Assembly: GCA_964036045.1 (NCBI GenBank)
Contig: OZ038382.1
Span: 77,785,918-77,849,917 of the forward strand
DNA from: Eutreptiella sp. 'Long Island Sound 2002'
Lineage: Eukaryota; Euglenozoa; Euglenophyceae; Eutreptiales; Eutreptiaceae
DNA: 64,000 nucleotides
Direction of reading: 5' to 3'
The notes beneath the pieces were generated by a model. The model saw only the letters and a program-made list of their open reading frames with translations. It was not told the DNA's origin and ran no database searches. Positions 31,800 to 43,080 of the stretch are shown piece by piece. The translations under genes and the position numbers were made by a program. Position 1 is the first letter of the stretch; every line of letters starts with the position of its first letter.

Positions 31800-34028
31800 A
31801 CCATACCCTTACCTGCCTAAGCGTATGTGTTGGTGTGCTATTCCTATGGTCCTGAGAGCAAGCCGCAGAAGTGGTGTCCTAGTTATACCCAAGTCTGCCC
31901 GATTGCTAAACCTGGAGGATGCCCCGGGTCTCTCCTCTCCTAAGCGCCCAATTTCCGTGCTGGCACAAAACCTTGGGGGAATACCCAGCATACTAATCCA
32001 GGTATTGTTTTCCCTACCTATCTGTCTACTACAGGGAGGGGTGGCCAAAAGCTATGAAGGCTTGAAAACGCCTATTTGCTACGATGGCCAAAATCTAGCC
32101 TAACCACTGCCACTGCCCACCAACCCTGCTCAAATTGCAGGAAACGGGTGGGACTGAGACACACGCACTACAGGTCCTACACATCCTACAGTGGCACCAT
32201 CCTGGTGGGCGAGCGCTACTGCAACTGGCTCAAGCCCCCACTCAAGACTACCACTCCTACACGCAGGCTTTACTGGGTGGCGTTGAAGATGAGGACAAGA
32301 GCCCTAGCGGCTCACCTGTGAGAATACAAGAAAACACAGAGCTACTAAGCGTCTGTGGCCTAACAGGGACGCCACAACGCGTTTCCCTGCTAGGGCTTGG
32401 AGGGAAGGAGTGCTCTTGGGGCGTGCACAGCGCATATGTCAATGGAGTCGGACTCCTGTCCCTGCCACAGGCAGAGGCGGAGTTAGTTGTTTGTGTGATC
32501 AGCCCCCTTGTTTAGCAATGCAGGAAAAAAAGCGAACGCTGCTGCACCAATCACCCTCACCTTCCGACCTGTAAAGCAAAGGCAGATGACTGAGGTTTGC
32601 GGCTGAGGAACCAAGACTACCTCCACGTATTATACGCTTCTCAGGTAGCCCTATAATACGCTGTCCTCAAACCTCAGTACAAGCAAGCAAGCTTAAGGAA
32701 CTCCACCCGTTCTCTTATAGAACGTGGGGTGGAGCCCCTAGGTACCCTAGACAAGGGTTGTACCGAGCGCACCACGCGTGGCCTACCCTTTGAATGCGTG
32801 TGTGAATGCATGGGCATGCACGAGTTGACGCTCAGCCTGTGGCATTCTACCTAAGCTTACCCACAATCACGTACTCCACCAGGGGGTGGCCCGACCTGGG
32901 CTTACCTACGTTACTCACCGCTGGAGAGTGAAGCAAGGTGAGGGAAAAGCGAGACACAAGCGAAAAACTACGCTATGCATATGTGTGTATGTCTAATCAC
33001 CCTGGACTTCCCTCTAATCATCTGCAATCTTTCTAATCTTTCCCTCTCTCGTTTGCTAGCGCTGCTACAAGGCACGTTCACGGAGACACGAGACGAGCAA
33101 TGTGCATGCTCCAAACGGGACGAGCACACCTGTGGTCTATACCTGATTCATTGAAGTCCTTCTGTTGATTTTTGAAATCTTGAATTTTGGATTCTCTCTG
33201 CCAATGAGGGTGGAATCTTTATGTTTGTTTTTTTCTGTGTGTTTCGTCATTTTTGTCATTCTGCGTAACATACATTTATAATCTTATTAATTCTCTATTT
33301 TCTCGGCGCTTGGCTAGGAGCCGCTCCTGCGCGCCGCCTTTATCTGCATAAGAATTTCTTCACTTAAAAAATCAAGAGATGACTACAAATTTTATAAAAA
33401 TGTGCATCTGATGTACAATTGGATTCTGTCCAGGTGTGTGCCTTCAGAAAAATTCTAGGCCGTCATTGGACGGATTTAGGTGTTGTTGCTTCGCGTTTGC
33501 GTGGATTTGTCCCTCATACTCCCATTCCTCTGTTGTACAGACCTCCTCGCAAAGCCTCGTTGAGTAGGCCGCTGTTCTGGCCGAAAAGCAGCAGCAGGAG
33601 ACTGAACCAGAATCGAGACCCCTCCAAGGGGCAATTCTAATTAAATCAGCGCACCCTCGCCCCAGTACCAGGACAGGTGTCTCCAACAGGTTCCTTGAGA
33701 CTTGGGTCGAGCGTCCTATGAGAGTCTGGCGCTGGGTTGTGTTACGCTGCACCTTGGAGGGAGGGATGTACATGCATATGGTCTTGGCATGCCCTACTCT
33801 AACGCCACCAAGCCACAGGAACCCCGGCAGCGCCAAGAGCGCTGAGGTTTCTGTTGGAGATTGTCATCAACAATGCAGCAAGAGTCGCTGCCCATGGTAA
33901 AGAGCTCTTTTCCAGTGTTAGGGAAGCTATAGGTATTTGAAAGTAGGTGTGGAAACCAAGGAAAGGCCAAGAAAAAATCTCTTCTTCCTGAAAAAGCGAC
34001 AGTGGTGGCCACCACAGCGCAAGGGGGG
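31800..34028 (+). other. gypsy-1 3' region, non-coding
   Basis: About 2.2 kb between pol and the 3' LTR, alignable in blocks with the 3' region of gypsy-2. No conserved sense ORF. It contains the two-stem hairpin at 32590-32677 and ends in a polypurine tract, caaggggggggtaag, at about 34019-34033. Confidence 0.6.
32590..32677 (+). other. two-stem hairpin in gypsy-1 3' region
   Basis: Outer arms CTGAGGTTTG (32590-32599) and CAAACCTCAG (32668-32677) pair over 10 bp. Inner arms CGTATTATA (32626-32634) and TATAATACG (32652-32660) pair over 9 bp. Gypsy-2 has the same inner arms but different, still complementary outer arms, which points to a selected RNA or DNA structure. Confidence 0.7.
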
Positions 34029-34819
34029 GGTAAGATAAAGTGCTTTTTCAATGCTTCAGGGTAGACGTTAGTTGTATTAAAGGTGCTCTAAGCACTCATG
34101 CATTTTTATCTTAGTATTGGCACAACCAAAATGGGTGATAACACATTTTGACCTATGGAACCAAAAACTAAATCTGGATGTTGTGTGGACCCCTTTATCC
34201 CTAAGCTATAGGCAGTAAATATCTTCTCCTGGGTTGCTGAGGCACTGATATACTGAGGGCAGAGCCTATGAATTTGTCCATGTTTTCTCATGAATTCTGA
34301 GCTATCCTAGTGGTATGCACCCTAGGGGGCTGGGGCACCTCTTTTTGAGAGGTCCTGGGTTCAATACCCAGTCAGCCTAGCTAAGTAGGATTCTCCCATG
34401 TGACATGGCAGTGACCTCAGCGCCACAAGCCATGCCACCTCAGCATCTATGGGACCCAAAAACAAGGAGTGCACATCTCAAAATGGCACTGTGAATGAGA
34501 GTGAGCCCTTGGGGCAGTTGTCCGCTCAGCCTTTCTCAAACATGTAAAATATTTCATCCTGAGTTGCAATGTATGCTAATTGCTGTTGTCTATTGTTGAT
34601 AGTTGTCTTTATCTAACTCTTTGTGACTGCAGCCCTTCATACTTTGATCCTGATCTTCTTCTACTTGCTTATCTCTGGCTTGGGTTATCCTGGATTGGTT
34701 GTATTTCAACAATAAAACATTTTCCTCATCAAAAACAAGCAGCACGAAACCTACACCAGCAGCAAGCAGCAGGAGAGGCACAACAAACACACAGTGTTGA
34801 AATCACTATAAAACGTTCT
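34029..34819 (+). repeat. gypsy-1 3' LTR
   Basis: About 791 bp, from GTAAGATAAAG after the polypurine tract to ...AAACGTTCT, followed by the TSD GCGCG (34820-34824). It includes the tRNA-like module at about 34305-34375 with TTCAATA in the T loop. Confidence 0.85.
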
Positions 34820-35353
34820 GCGCGGAGAAGTCAGTGGTCCTGAGAAGGGGTGGCAAGGGCGGTATGGCGCTGGATGTTGGACACGGGGTGGCGTGGCTGG
34901 AGAGGACAGAGGAAGCAGTGGCGCTGGGACATGTGCAGGCCATGGAGGCGGAAGGCGTCAGGCTGCCAGCAAAATTGCTCAGGGCGTTCAGGGCGATGCT
35001 GGTGGTCCTCCGGAATCACCCCCCGTCGGTGCAGACAACCCTGTACCACCTCCAAGCAGTGCTCAATGCAGCGATAGGGTACCAGGGGATGCACCTCCTG
35101 TACTGGAGGGGGCAGCTGGAGGAGATGGAGGCGGAAGTGCGGAGGCTCATCAGGGGGTATCAGGGAATACCCACGGAGGTGTGTGTTGCGATCGCCGACG
35201 GCCTACTATGGGGAGGGGATGCCCATGGCGGGGGAGGCGTACAGGGCACATATGGCGAGATCGCTGAACGGGATGTGCCACAATCAGGAGGAGGTGGAGC
35301 GCAGGGTGTGCTACCATGCGGTCGCGGAGGTGCAGAAGGAGGAGAACATGTGC
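34820..35353 (+). pseudogene. element A ORF2 part 2: RT thumb/connection
   Basis: Resumes A's frame with 'EKSVVLRRGGKGG' after the TSD. The segment is helical ('LLRAFRAMLVVLRNHPPS', 'TLYHLQAVLNAAIGYQGMHL') and equals the post-YVDD region of B. A one-base shift near 35200 moves coding into the next phase ('YYGEGMPMAGEAYRAHMARS'), which runs to ATG TGC at 35348-35353 and continues at 52123 with 'PRYFWHRQRRLA'. Confidence 0.8.
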
Positions 35354-36150
35354 AGAAACGTTTATAATGGTTTCAGCAGTGTGTTTTTGCTTCTCCTGCT
35401 GCTTGCTGTTGCTGTAGGGTGTCCTGCTGCTTGTTTTTGGAGATGAAAAGCTTTTGTTTGTTGAAATACATTAAATCCAAGTCAATCCAGGATAGCCCAA
35501 GCCAGAAGTATGCAAGGAGAAGAGAATCAGGATCAAAGCATGAAGGGCTGCAGTGTAAACAGTGAAAGATGATTGGATATTCACAGAAACTGCAACTCAG
35601 GTCAAATTGGAATGCATATCCACAAAGATAGCTAAAATTGTTTTGGAAAAGAGTTGGAAAACTGCCCCAAGGTCACTCTATCTCCATAGTGCCATCTCAG
35701 GAGATGTGCACTCTTTGTTTTGGGTCCCATATGTGCTGAGGCGGCAGGGCATGTGGCGATGAGGTCACTGCCATGTCACATGGGATCCTCCTACTTAGCT
35801 AGGCTGACCAGGAATTGAACCCAGGACCCCTCAAAAAGAGGTGCCCAGCCCCCTAGGGTGCATACCACTAGGATAGCTAAGAATTCATGGAAAAACATAG
35901 ATAAATTCATAGGCTCTGCCTTGGGTATGTCAGTTCTCAGTCAACTCAGGAAAGGATGATTTGCCTCACATTGAAAGGGGATTAAGGGGTCCACTCCATA
36001 TCCTGATTGGGTGTTTGGTTCCACAGGTCAAAATGTGTTATCACCAGTTTTGGTGGGACCAATACTAAGATAAAAATGCATGGATGCTCAGTGCATCTCT
36101 AATACAACTAGAGTATGCCTCAAAGCAATGGAAAAGCACTTTTTCTTACT
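35354..36150 (-). repeat. gypsy-2 3' LTR
   Basis: 797 bp; the - strand reads AGTAAGAAAAAG...AAACGTTTCT. A polypurine tract (+ strand ccccccttgt at 36151-36160) precedes it in the sense direction. A tRNA-like module lies at about 35800-35880. Confidence 0.85.
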
Positions 36151-38080
36151 CCCCCCTTGTGCTGTGGTGGCCACCACTGTCGCATTTTAGGAAAAAGGGA
36201 TTTTTTCTTGGCCTTTCCTTGGTTTCCACATCTACTTTAAAATACCTATAGTTTCCCTCACACAGAAAAAAGGGCGCTCACCATGGCTGGCGCTCTTTTG
36301 CTGCTCTGTATGTAACATTTCCTACAGAAGACTCAGCGCTCATGGCGCTGCCGGGGCTCCTGTGGCTTGGTTGGGTTAGTTTGGGAGCATGCCAAAACAG
36401 GTGCATGTGCATCCCTCCCTCCAAGATGCAGCGCGACACGAACCCAACGCAAGACACAATATACACACTCGCATGGGTTCTCGTAAACCTGCTGGCGACC
36501 TGTGACCTGTCTCAGGGCGAAGGGAGTCGTCAAAAAAAATTAAATTGCCCCTTGGTGGGGTCTTGGTTCTGCTCAGTCTCTCCAGGCACCTGCGTTTCGG
36601 CCCGAACACGGCCTACTCAGCGAGGCTGCGCCCCTGTATCTGCAGAGGCAGCAATGGGAGAATTATGGACGAATCCACGCAAAAACGAAGCGACGACACC
36701 AAAATCCGTCAAATGACGGCCTAGAAGTTTTCTGAAACAACACACCTGAGCAGAATCCAATTGTGCATCAGAAGCACATTTTTATAGAAATCATAGTCAT
36801 CTCTGGATTTTTGGAATCCTGAAATTCATACGCATAAAATGGCAACGCGCAGGAGCGGCTCCTAGCGAAGCGCCGGAAAATGGAGAAATAATTGAATTAT
36901 AAACGTATGTCTCACGTAGTCTTGAAAATGACGAGACACACATTAAATAAACATACAGATTCCACCCACACTATAAGAAGAATCAAAAATTCAAGAATTC
37001 GAAAATGAACGAAAAAGACTTCAATGAATCAGGTATAAACTACAGGTATGCTCGTCTCGTATGCCGCATACACATTGCTCGTCTCGTGTCTCCGTGAACG
37101 AGTCTTGTAGCAGCGCTAACAACGATAGGACGCGATGGAGGGATTGATTAGAAAGATTGCAGATGATTAGCGGTCAGATCAGGGTGATTAGACATACACA
37201 CATATGCATCGCAACGTTCTTCGCGTGCGCCCCTCACTTGCTCTCTCTCTCCGGCGGTAGGTGAGGTGAGTAAGCCCAGGTGGGGCCATCCCCTGGTGGA
37301 GTCGTGATTGCAGTAAAGATGGGCAGGTTTGCCCAACACCTTCGTGCATACTCGCGCATGCACACACGCATTAAAGGGTAGGCCACACGAAGTGCGCACG
37401 GTAAACTTTGTTTAGGCTACCCAGGGGCTCCTCGGTGTGTTCTTTAAGAGAACCTGCGGAGTCCCTTAACGCTTGCTTGCTTGACAGAGGTAGCTGAATC
37501 TTCAGCGTGTTTGCGGCCAGTGTATTATAGGTCACACTGAGAACCGTATAATACGGGGAGTGTGGCTGGGTTCCTCCGCCGCAAACGCCTCTTCATTTGC
37601 CTTTGCTTTACAAGTGGGCAGGTAGGGTGATTGGTGCAGCAGCATACCATTCTTTTCATGCCCTGCTAAACAAGGGCGCAGATCACACAAACAAATAACT
37701 CCCCTCTGCCTGTGGCAGAGCAGGGAGTCCGACTTCTTCGACATCTGCGCCGTGCACTCAAGAGCACCTCTTCCCTCCAAGCCCTAGCAGGGGAAACGCG
37801 TTGTGGCGTCCTCTGTTAGGCCACAGTTGCTTAGTAGCGCTGTGTTCTCTTGTCATTTCACAGGAGGGTCGCTAGGACCCACGACATGTTCTTCAACAAC
37901 ACCAAGTAGAGTGTGCGTGTAGGAGTGGTAGTCCTGAGTGGGGGCTTGAGCCAGTTGCAGAAGTGCTCGCCCACCAGGATGGTGCCACTGTAGGGTGTGT
38001 AGGACGGGTAGTGTGTGTGTCACAGTCCCACCCGTTTCCTGCAATTTTAGCAGGGTTGGTGGGCTGTGGCAGTGGTTAGG
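36151..38080 (-). other. gypsy-2 3' region, distal part
   Basis: Corresponds to about 32.1-34.03 kb of gypsy-1. No conserved sense gene. It holds the hairpin at 37509-37586 and ends at the TSD of the T-poor insertion (38081-38090). Confidence 0.55.
37509..37586 (-). other. two-stem hairpin in gypsy-2 3' region
   Basis: GTTTGCGGC (37509-37517) pairs with GCCGCAAAC (37578-37586). GTATTATA (37522-37529) pairs with TATAATAC (37547-37554). Counterpart of 32590-32677. Confidence 0.7.
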
Positions 38081-38090
38081 TCAGTGTTTT

Positions 38091-38766
38091 GATGGATCTC
38101 TTTGCCAAACATACCATGTCGTGCGCGCTGGCGCCTGGCGCCAGAACGAAATAAAAAGACGAGTAAAACACGACGAAAATTGTTTCTGAATAGCTGAAAA
38201 TAAAGCTAATTAGCATAAAAAACGCTTAGGCCCAAAAGCGCGCTGCGAAACGCGTAAAAACGCGACAAAAAATTTTTCGACGTGAAATAGGTGAATAGTT
38301 AACGCCGTAAGCACCGTAACGCTCGTGGGACCCCAACGCCGTCCTTGCCGTCGTCTAACTCGCTATAGGCGCAAAGAAAAACGCGTCGCGAGCAGCGCGT
38401 AAAACTCGAAGATTTTTCATAACTCGCCACGACCCCTCCCGTCGCACCCTGCCGCCTTTTTCTTCTTATTCTTCATGCACCTCCCTCCCCACCCTCGTGC
38501 CCATCACTCCCCTTGCCCTGCAGCTCAGGCGGCGGCCCTGGGGGAACGCGGTTAACCCTTCGCAATGGACATCAACACGCTCCACGACGCCACGCACAAG
38601 AACGAGGCCGAGAACATCAAGAACGACGGGTAACACGTAAGGCACAGCCGCGAACATGGTCTTGCTGCACGCGAGTGTGTTGGGTCGTGTATAATTTTAT
38701 TTTATTTTCAAAAAAAAAAAAAAAGAAAAGAGTTTTCAAAGGCACGGAAAAACGGCAGGGGTTTTT
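38091..38766 (+). other. 5' part of the T-depleted insertion
   Basis: Mixed composition with A-rich patches. A 22-codon frame from ATG 38565 ('MDINTLHDATHKNEAENIKN') ends at TAA 38631-38633; I do not recognise it and it may be chance. It is followed by gtgtataattttattttatttt and an A14 run with one G at about 38709. This could be a captured transcript end, but that is speculative. Confidence 0.4.
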
Positions 38767-40500
38767 AGCAAAAGAAAAGAGGACAAAACAAACACCAGCA
38801 GCGCAGACAACCGCACAGCACAGCCAACCAGCACAGCACCGCAGGACAGCACGGCACCGCAGGACACGGCACAGAGCGCAGGACACCACAGGACAACGCA
38901 CAGCACAGCAAGACACCACGACACACCTGAGCAGCACCACCACACCGCAGAACGCCCAGGGAGACACCACAACGCACAGGGACACGCCACAGCACGAGGC
39001 ACCAACAACAGCGCAGACGACACAGGCGCCGCACGAAAGGCCGCAGGAGGGCAAAGCAAACACAAACAGCACCGCAAAACGACAGCAGGGCACGACAGCA
39101 CAGCACCACACGACAGCACAGCGGCACAGCACACGACACAGGGAAGCAGGGCACCACAGCCAGCACAACAAGGCACCGCAGCGCACAGAGCGGAGAAGAC
39201 AGGGAACACACAGCGCGAGGAAAAGAGCACCACAGCACGCAGACACCACCACCGGGCCAAAAACAGCACAGCCAACCAACAGCACAACACAGCACAGCAC
39301 GACAGCCCACAGGAGGGCAAAGCAAGCCCCGACAGCACCGCAACACAACAGCAGAGCACAGCACCACAGCACCACGCGACAGCACAGCACCACAGAACAC
39401 GACACAGGAAAGCAGGGCACCACAGCAAACCACACCAAGCACAGAGAAGCAGACCACGCGGCCAGACAAGGACACCGACACCGAAACACGCCACCAGCAG
39501 ACAACCACGGGCCACCAGACCCAGCACCGCACGACGGCACACCACAGGAAACAGCACAACACACAGCAGCGCACCACAACACCAAGCGCCAGCAGCAGCA
39601 CGCACCACACGAACAGCACAACGCAAGCGCACCAGCACAGCGAAGCACAGCACCGCACAGAACGGAGAGCACAGGGAACGCACAGCACGCACCACCGCGC
39701 CACGACAAAACACACAGAGCACACAGCGCGGGGGAACACCGCAAAACACAGCGCCGCAGAGCACAGGGCCCCAGAGCGACGGGCAGCGCCAGAGGGCACG
39801 GCGCAACAAGCAGCGGCACCAAACGAGCGCAACACAGCACACGCCAGCACAACACCGGGCGACACAACGCGCAGCAGCGCGGCGCAGCACCGCACCGCAC
39901 CGGGGGACGCACAGCACAACACGGCACACAGCACCGAGCGGCAAGAACGAAAACCGCGGGACACAAAGGGGGGGGGGGGGGGAGCAGCAACCACGCGGGA
40001 GCAGCCAACAGCCAAGGGGAAAGCACGAAAGAGGGACAGGCGCACGGAGAGCCGAGAAGCGGAAGGCCAACAAAGCAAACAACGCAAGCGCCGAGGCCCA
40101 GGGCACCCGGGGCCGGAAACCCAAGAAAGCCGGAGACAACGGGGGCGTACGGAGAAAGAAGAAGAAAAAAAAAAAAAAAAAACACCAAGGCCACAAGCAG
40201 GAGCGACGAAAACCCGAGACACAAAGGGGGGCGGGGCGGGGGAGCAACCACCAACGAGCAGCCAACGGCCAAGCGGAGGACACAAACGAGGCGCGAGCCA
40301 AGCAGCGGGAGGCCGAGAAAAACAACCAACGGGGAAAGGCAACAGCAGCGAAAAAGAGAGGGGCAACCCCAGCCCGGAGGGGGCCAAGCAAAGCAGAAAG
40401 ACAAAGCGGCCAAAGGAAAAGGTGAGGCGCACCAGAACGCGCCCGGGAGGCCGGCCCGCCCGACCCGGCCAAGAAGAGCAAGCACACGCAAACACGCACG
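38767..40500 (+). repeat. T-free block 1 (ACAGCAC-like and purine-rich)
   Basis: The only T between 38929 and 40422 is at 40148; 38929-40147 is 1219 bases with none. The first 1.2 kb is built of irregular agcaccacagcac-like words, then purine-rich sequence with G15 (39968-39982) and A18 (40165-40182). The + frames can only use codons for hydrophilic residues, Pro, Ala and Gly; the - frames only F, L, S, C, W, P, R, V, A and G. Neither is a natural protein composition. Confidence 0.9.
40338..40473 (+). repeat. 136-bp direct repeat in the insertion, copy 1
   Basis: Starts ggcaacagcagcg and ends cgacccggccaag. A near-identical copy is at 41125-41260. The two enclose the least T-depleted part of the insertion (40500-41040). 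Confidence 0.8.
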
Positions 40501-41124
40501 GGACCCGGGTGTGGCGTCCTCCGACCCGCAAGGGGAGGTGTCGGCGTCCACACGAAACAGCCCCGGTGCACCGGCCGAGTCCCCCGTCGAAAGACGGACG
40601 GTACGGGAAACCGGACGCGTCAGTGACCGGGTCCGCACACGCCAACCACCGCAGCGCACGCAGCCCAAGACCGACGCCGGAGGGACCCGCCAGGGACAAC
40701 CCCATCGCGGGGCCCCGAACGGGTACGACGCGGAGAGCCCAGCGCCCCTGCCTCGGCGGGGGCCAGCGGCAGGCACAATGAGCCCGGTTCTCGGCCGGCC
40801 TCCGCGTGCCCTGCGCAGCCGCCCAGTAAAGCCGGGGGCGCAAGCTCCCGGGGTGGGGAAAGGCACCACGGCGTCGGGAAAGCCGACCGGAGCACCGAGA
40901 GCGACCGGACCGGACGAGGCGCGGCGCACCACGCGGGGCCACGAGGCACGCCAGAGAGGCACGCCGCCGGCCACAACCAAGGCACACGGACAGGTGCCAA
41001 GCAGCGACGGCCGCCGGGTGCCACAAACCCGGAGAGCGCGCACAACACGCAAAGAACCACGGCACACGAACAGGTGCCAAGCAACAGCCAACCCACACAC
41101 CACAAACCCCAGCCAACGAGGAAC
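40501..41124 (+). other. insertion segment with near-normal T content
   Basis: GC-rich; T is present at a few per 60 bases, unlike the flanking blocks. No gene recognised. A caggtgccaagcarc repeat occurs near 40991 and 41071. Confidence 0.5.
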
Positions 41125-41260
41125 GGCAACAGCAGCGAAGGAGAGGGGGGCAACCCCAGCCCGGAGGGGGCCAAGCAAAGCAGAAAGACAAAGCGGCCAA
41201 AGGAAAAGGTGAGGCGCACCACAACGCGCTCGGGAGGCCGGCCCGCCCGACCCGGCCAAG
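41125..41260 (+). repeat. 136-bp direct repeat in the insertion, copy 2
   Basis: Second copy of 40338-40473. It leads directly into the 190-bp tandem array. Confidence 0.8.
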
Positions 41261-41290
41261 CAAAACACGCACACCACCGCCGCCAGCGGA

Positions 41291-42363
41291 CCCCAGCCAG
41301 GAGTGGCGGGGACCGCCCACCACCAGCGGCAGCGAAACCCAGCCAGGAGTGGCGGGGAGTAGCACACAGGAACCTCCGCCAGGAGTGGCGAGGGACCAAC
41401 CACACCACACACCAGCCACAACCCCACAAACACACCACCGCCACACACCACACACCACACACCACACACCACCGCCGCAAGCGGACCCCAGCCAGGAGTG
41501 GCGGGGACCGCCCACCACCACCGGCAGCGAAACCCAGCCAGGAGTGGCGGGGAGTAGCACACAGGAACCTCCGCCAGGAGTGGCGAGGGACCAACCACAC
41601 CACACGCCAGCCACAACCCCACCAACACACCACCGCCACACACCACACACCACACAGCAACGCCGCCAACGGACCCCAGCCAGGAGTGGCGGGGACCGCC
41701 CACCACCACCGGAAGCGAAACCCAGCCAGGAGTGGCGGGGAGTAGCACACAGGAACCTCCGCCAGGAGTGGCGAGGGACCAACCACACCACACACCAGCC
41801 ACAACCCCACCCACACACCACCGCCACACACCACACACCACACACCACACACCACCGCCGCAAGCGGACCCCAGCCAGGAGTGGCGGGGACCGCCCACCA
41901 CCACCGGCAGCGAAACCCAGCCAGGAGTGGCGGGGAGTAGCACACAGGAACCTCCGCCAGGAGTGGCGAGGGACCAACCACACCACACACCAGCCACAAC
42001 CCCACCAACACACCACCGCCACACACCACGCACCACACAGCAACGCCGCCAACGGACCCCAGCCAGGAGTGGCGGGGCCCACCCAACACCACCGGAAGCG
42101 AAACCCAGCCAGGAGTGGCGGGGAGTAGCACACAGGAACCTCCGCCAGGAGTGGCGAGGGACCAACCACACCACACACCAGCCACAACCCCACCAACACA
42201 CCACCGCCACACACCAGACACCACCGCCTGGCAAACCCCAGCCAGGAGTGGCGGGGACCGCCCACAACCACCGGCAGCGAAACCCAGCCAGGAGTGGCGG
42301 GGAGTAGCACACAGGAACCTCTGCCAGGAGTGGCGAGGGACCAACCACACCACACACCAGCCA
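41291..42363 (+). repeat. six-unit ~190-bp tandem array
   Basis: Units begin with ccccagccaggagtgg at 41291, 41486, 41674, 41869, 42057 and 42236, giving lengths 195, 188, 195, 188 and 179: an alternating higher-order pattern. Each unit holds three copies of ccaggagtggcg and a CA-rich stretch (caccacacac). Nearly all T bases of this block lie in the gagtgg and agtagc words. Long frames through it are by-products of T depletion. Confidence 0.9.
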
Positions 42364-43080
42364 CAGAGCAACCGCCAGCCGAGGGAAGGCAACGGGAGGA
42401 ACAGCCCGGCAGGCCCCCCCCCCCGGAAAAAAAAAAAAAAAAAAGGGGGGGGGGGCGGGCGCGCGAAAACAGCCCACAGCCACCAAACCGCCCACCAACG
42501 ACACAGAAGGGGGCCAAACCCCCCACCCAGAGGGCACCGAAGACAGGACCCCCAAACAGGCACAGGGGGACCACCCAGCCAAGACCGGCAACACCAAGCC
42601 AGCGACAGCGGCCCACCGGAAAAAAGGGACATCGAAACAAGCAGAAAAAAAAAAAAAAAAAAAGCCAGCAGCCCCCGAAAGAAAGGAGACGGGGGAGAGA
42701 CCACAAGGCCCGGGCCAAGGACAGCCAGCAACCGGAAAAAAAAAAAAAAAAAAAAACAAAAAAGCGCAAAAAACACAACCCGACAACCCAGCCAAGAAGG
42801 GCGGGGCACAGCCGAGACCCGGGCGCCCACACCGCACACCGGAACCGGAAACGACGGGGGGCAAGGGAAACGCGCAGGAAACCACACAGGTCCCGAAAGC
42901 AGGCCCACACCAAAGCCCAACCACGAACACCACAAACAGCCGGCAAAAGAGGGACAACACCACAAACCGAGCCCAAACACACCCACCCAAGACCCCAGCC
43001 ACAACGGGCAGGGGTGAACAAAACCCACGACCAACCGCAACCCGGACCCAACCACAAACGCAAGCCAACAGTAGGAAACC
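42364..43080 (+). repeat. T-free block 2 with poly-A tracts
   Basis: Only a handful of T (42632, 42891, 43015, 43072). A18 at 42427-42444 is followed by G11; A19 at 42645-42663; A21 at 42736-42756. No T tract occurs, so tract polarity is uniform. Confidence 0.85.

Larger units (their letters stand above)
23484..34819 (+). mobile_element. gypsy-1: decayed Ty3/gypsy chromovirus
   Basis: 11.3-kb LTR retrotransposon in ORF2 of element A, flanked by the 5-bp TSD GCGCG (23479-23483 and 34820-34824). Order: LTR, PBS, gag, protease, methylase-like module, RT, RNase H, integrase with chromodomain, ~2.2-kb 3' region, polypurine tract, LTR. Gag and pol carry nonsense codons and compensating indels relative to gypsy-2. 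Its two LTRs differ more from each other than those of gypsy-2 do, so it is the older insertion. Confidence 0.92.

Noticed and set aside
33444-33836. Antisense ORF in the gypsy 3' region (also 36342-36716) starting MALPG.LWLG
   Set aside because: Similarity holds only for the first ~30 codons and then the frames diverge, so it is shared DNA rather than a conserved protein.
41291-42363. CRISPR array
   Set aside because: Units are ~190 bp contiguous tandem repeats with no unique spacers, in a eukaryotic context.
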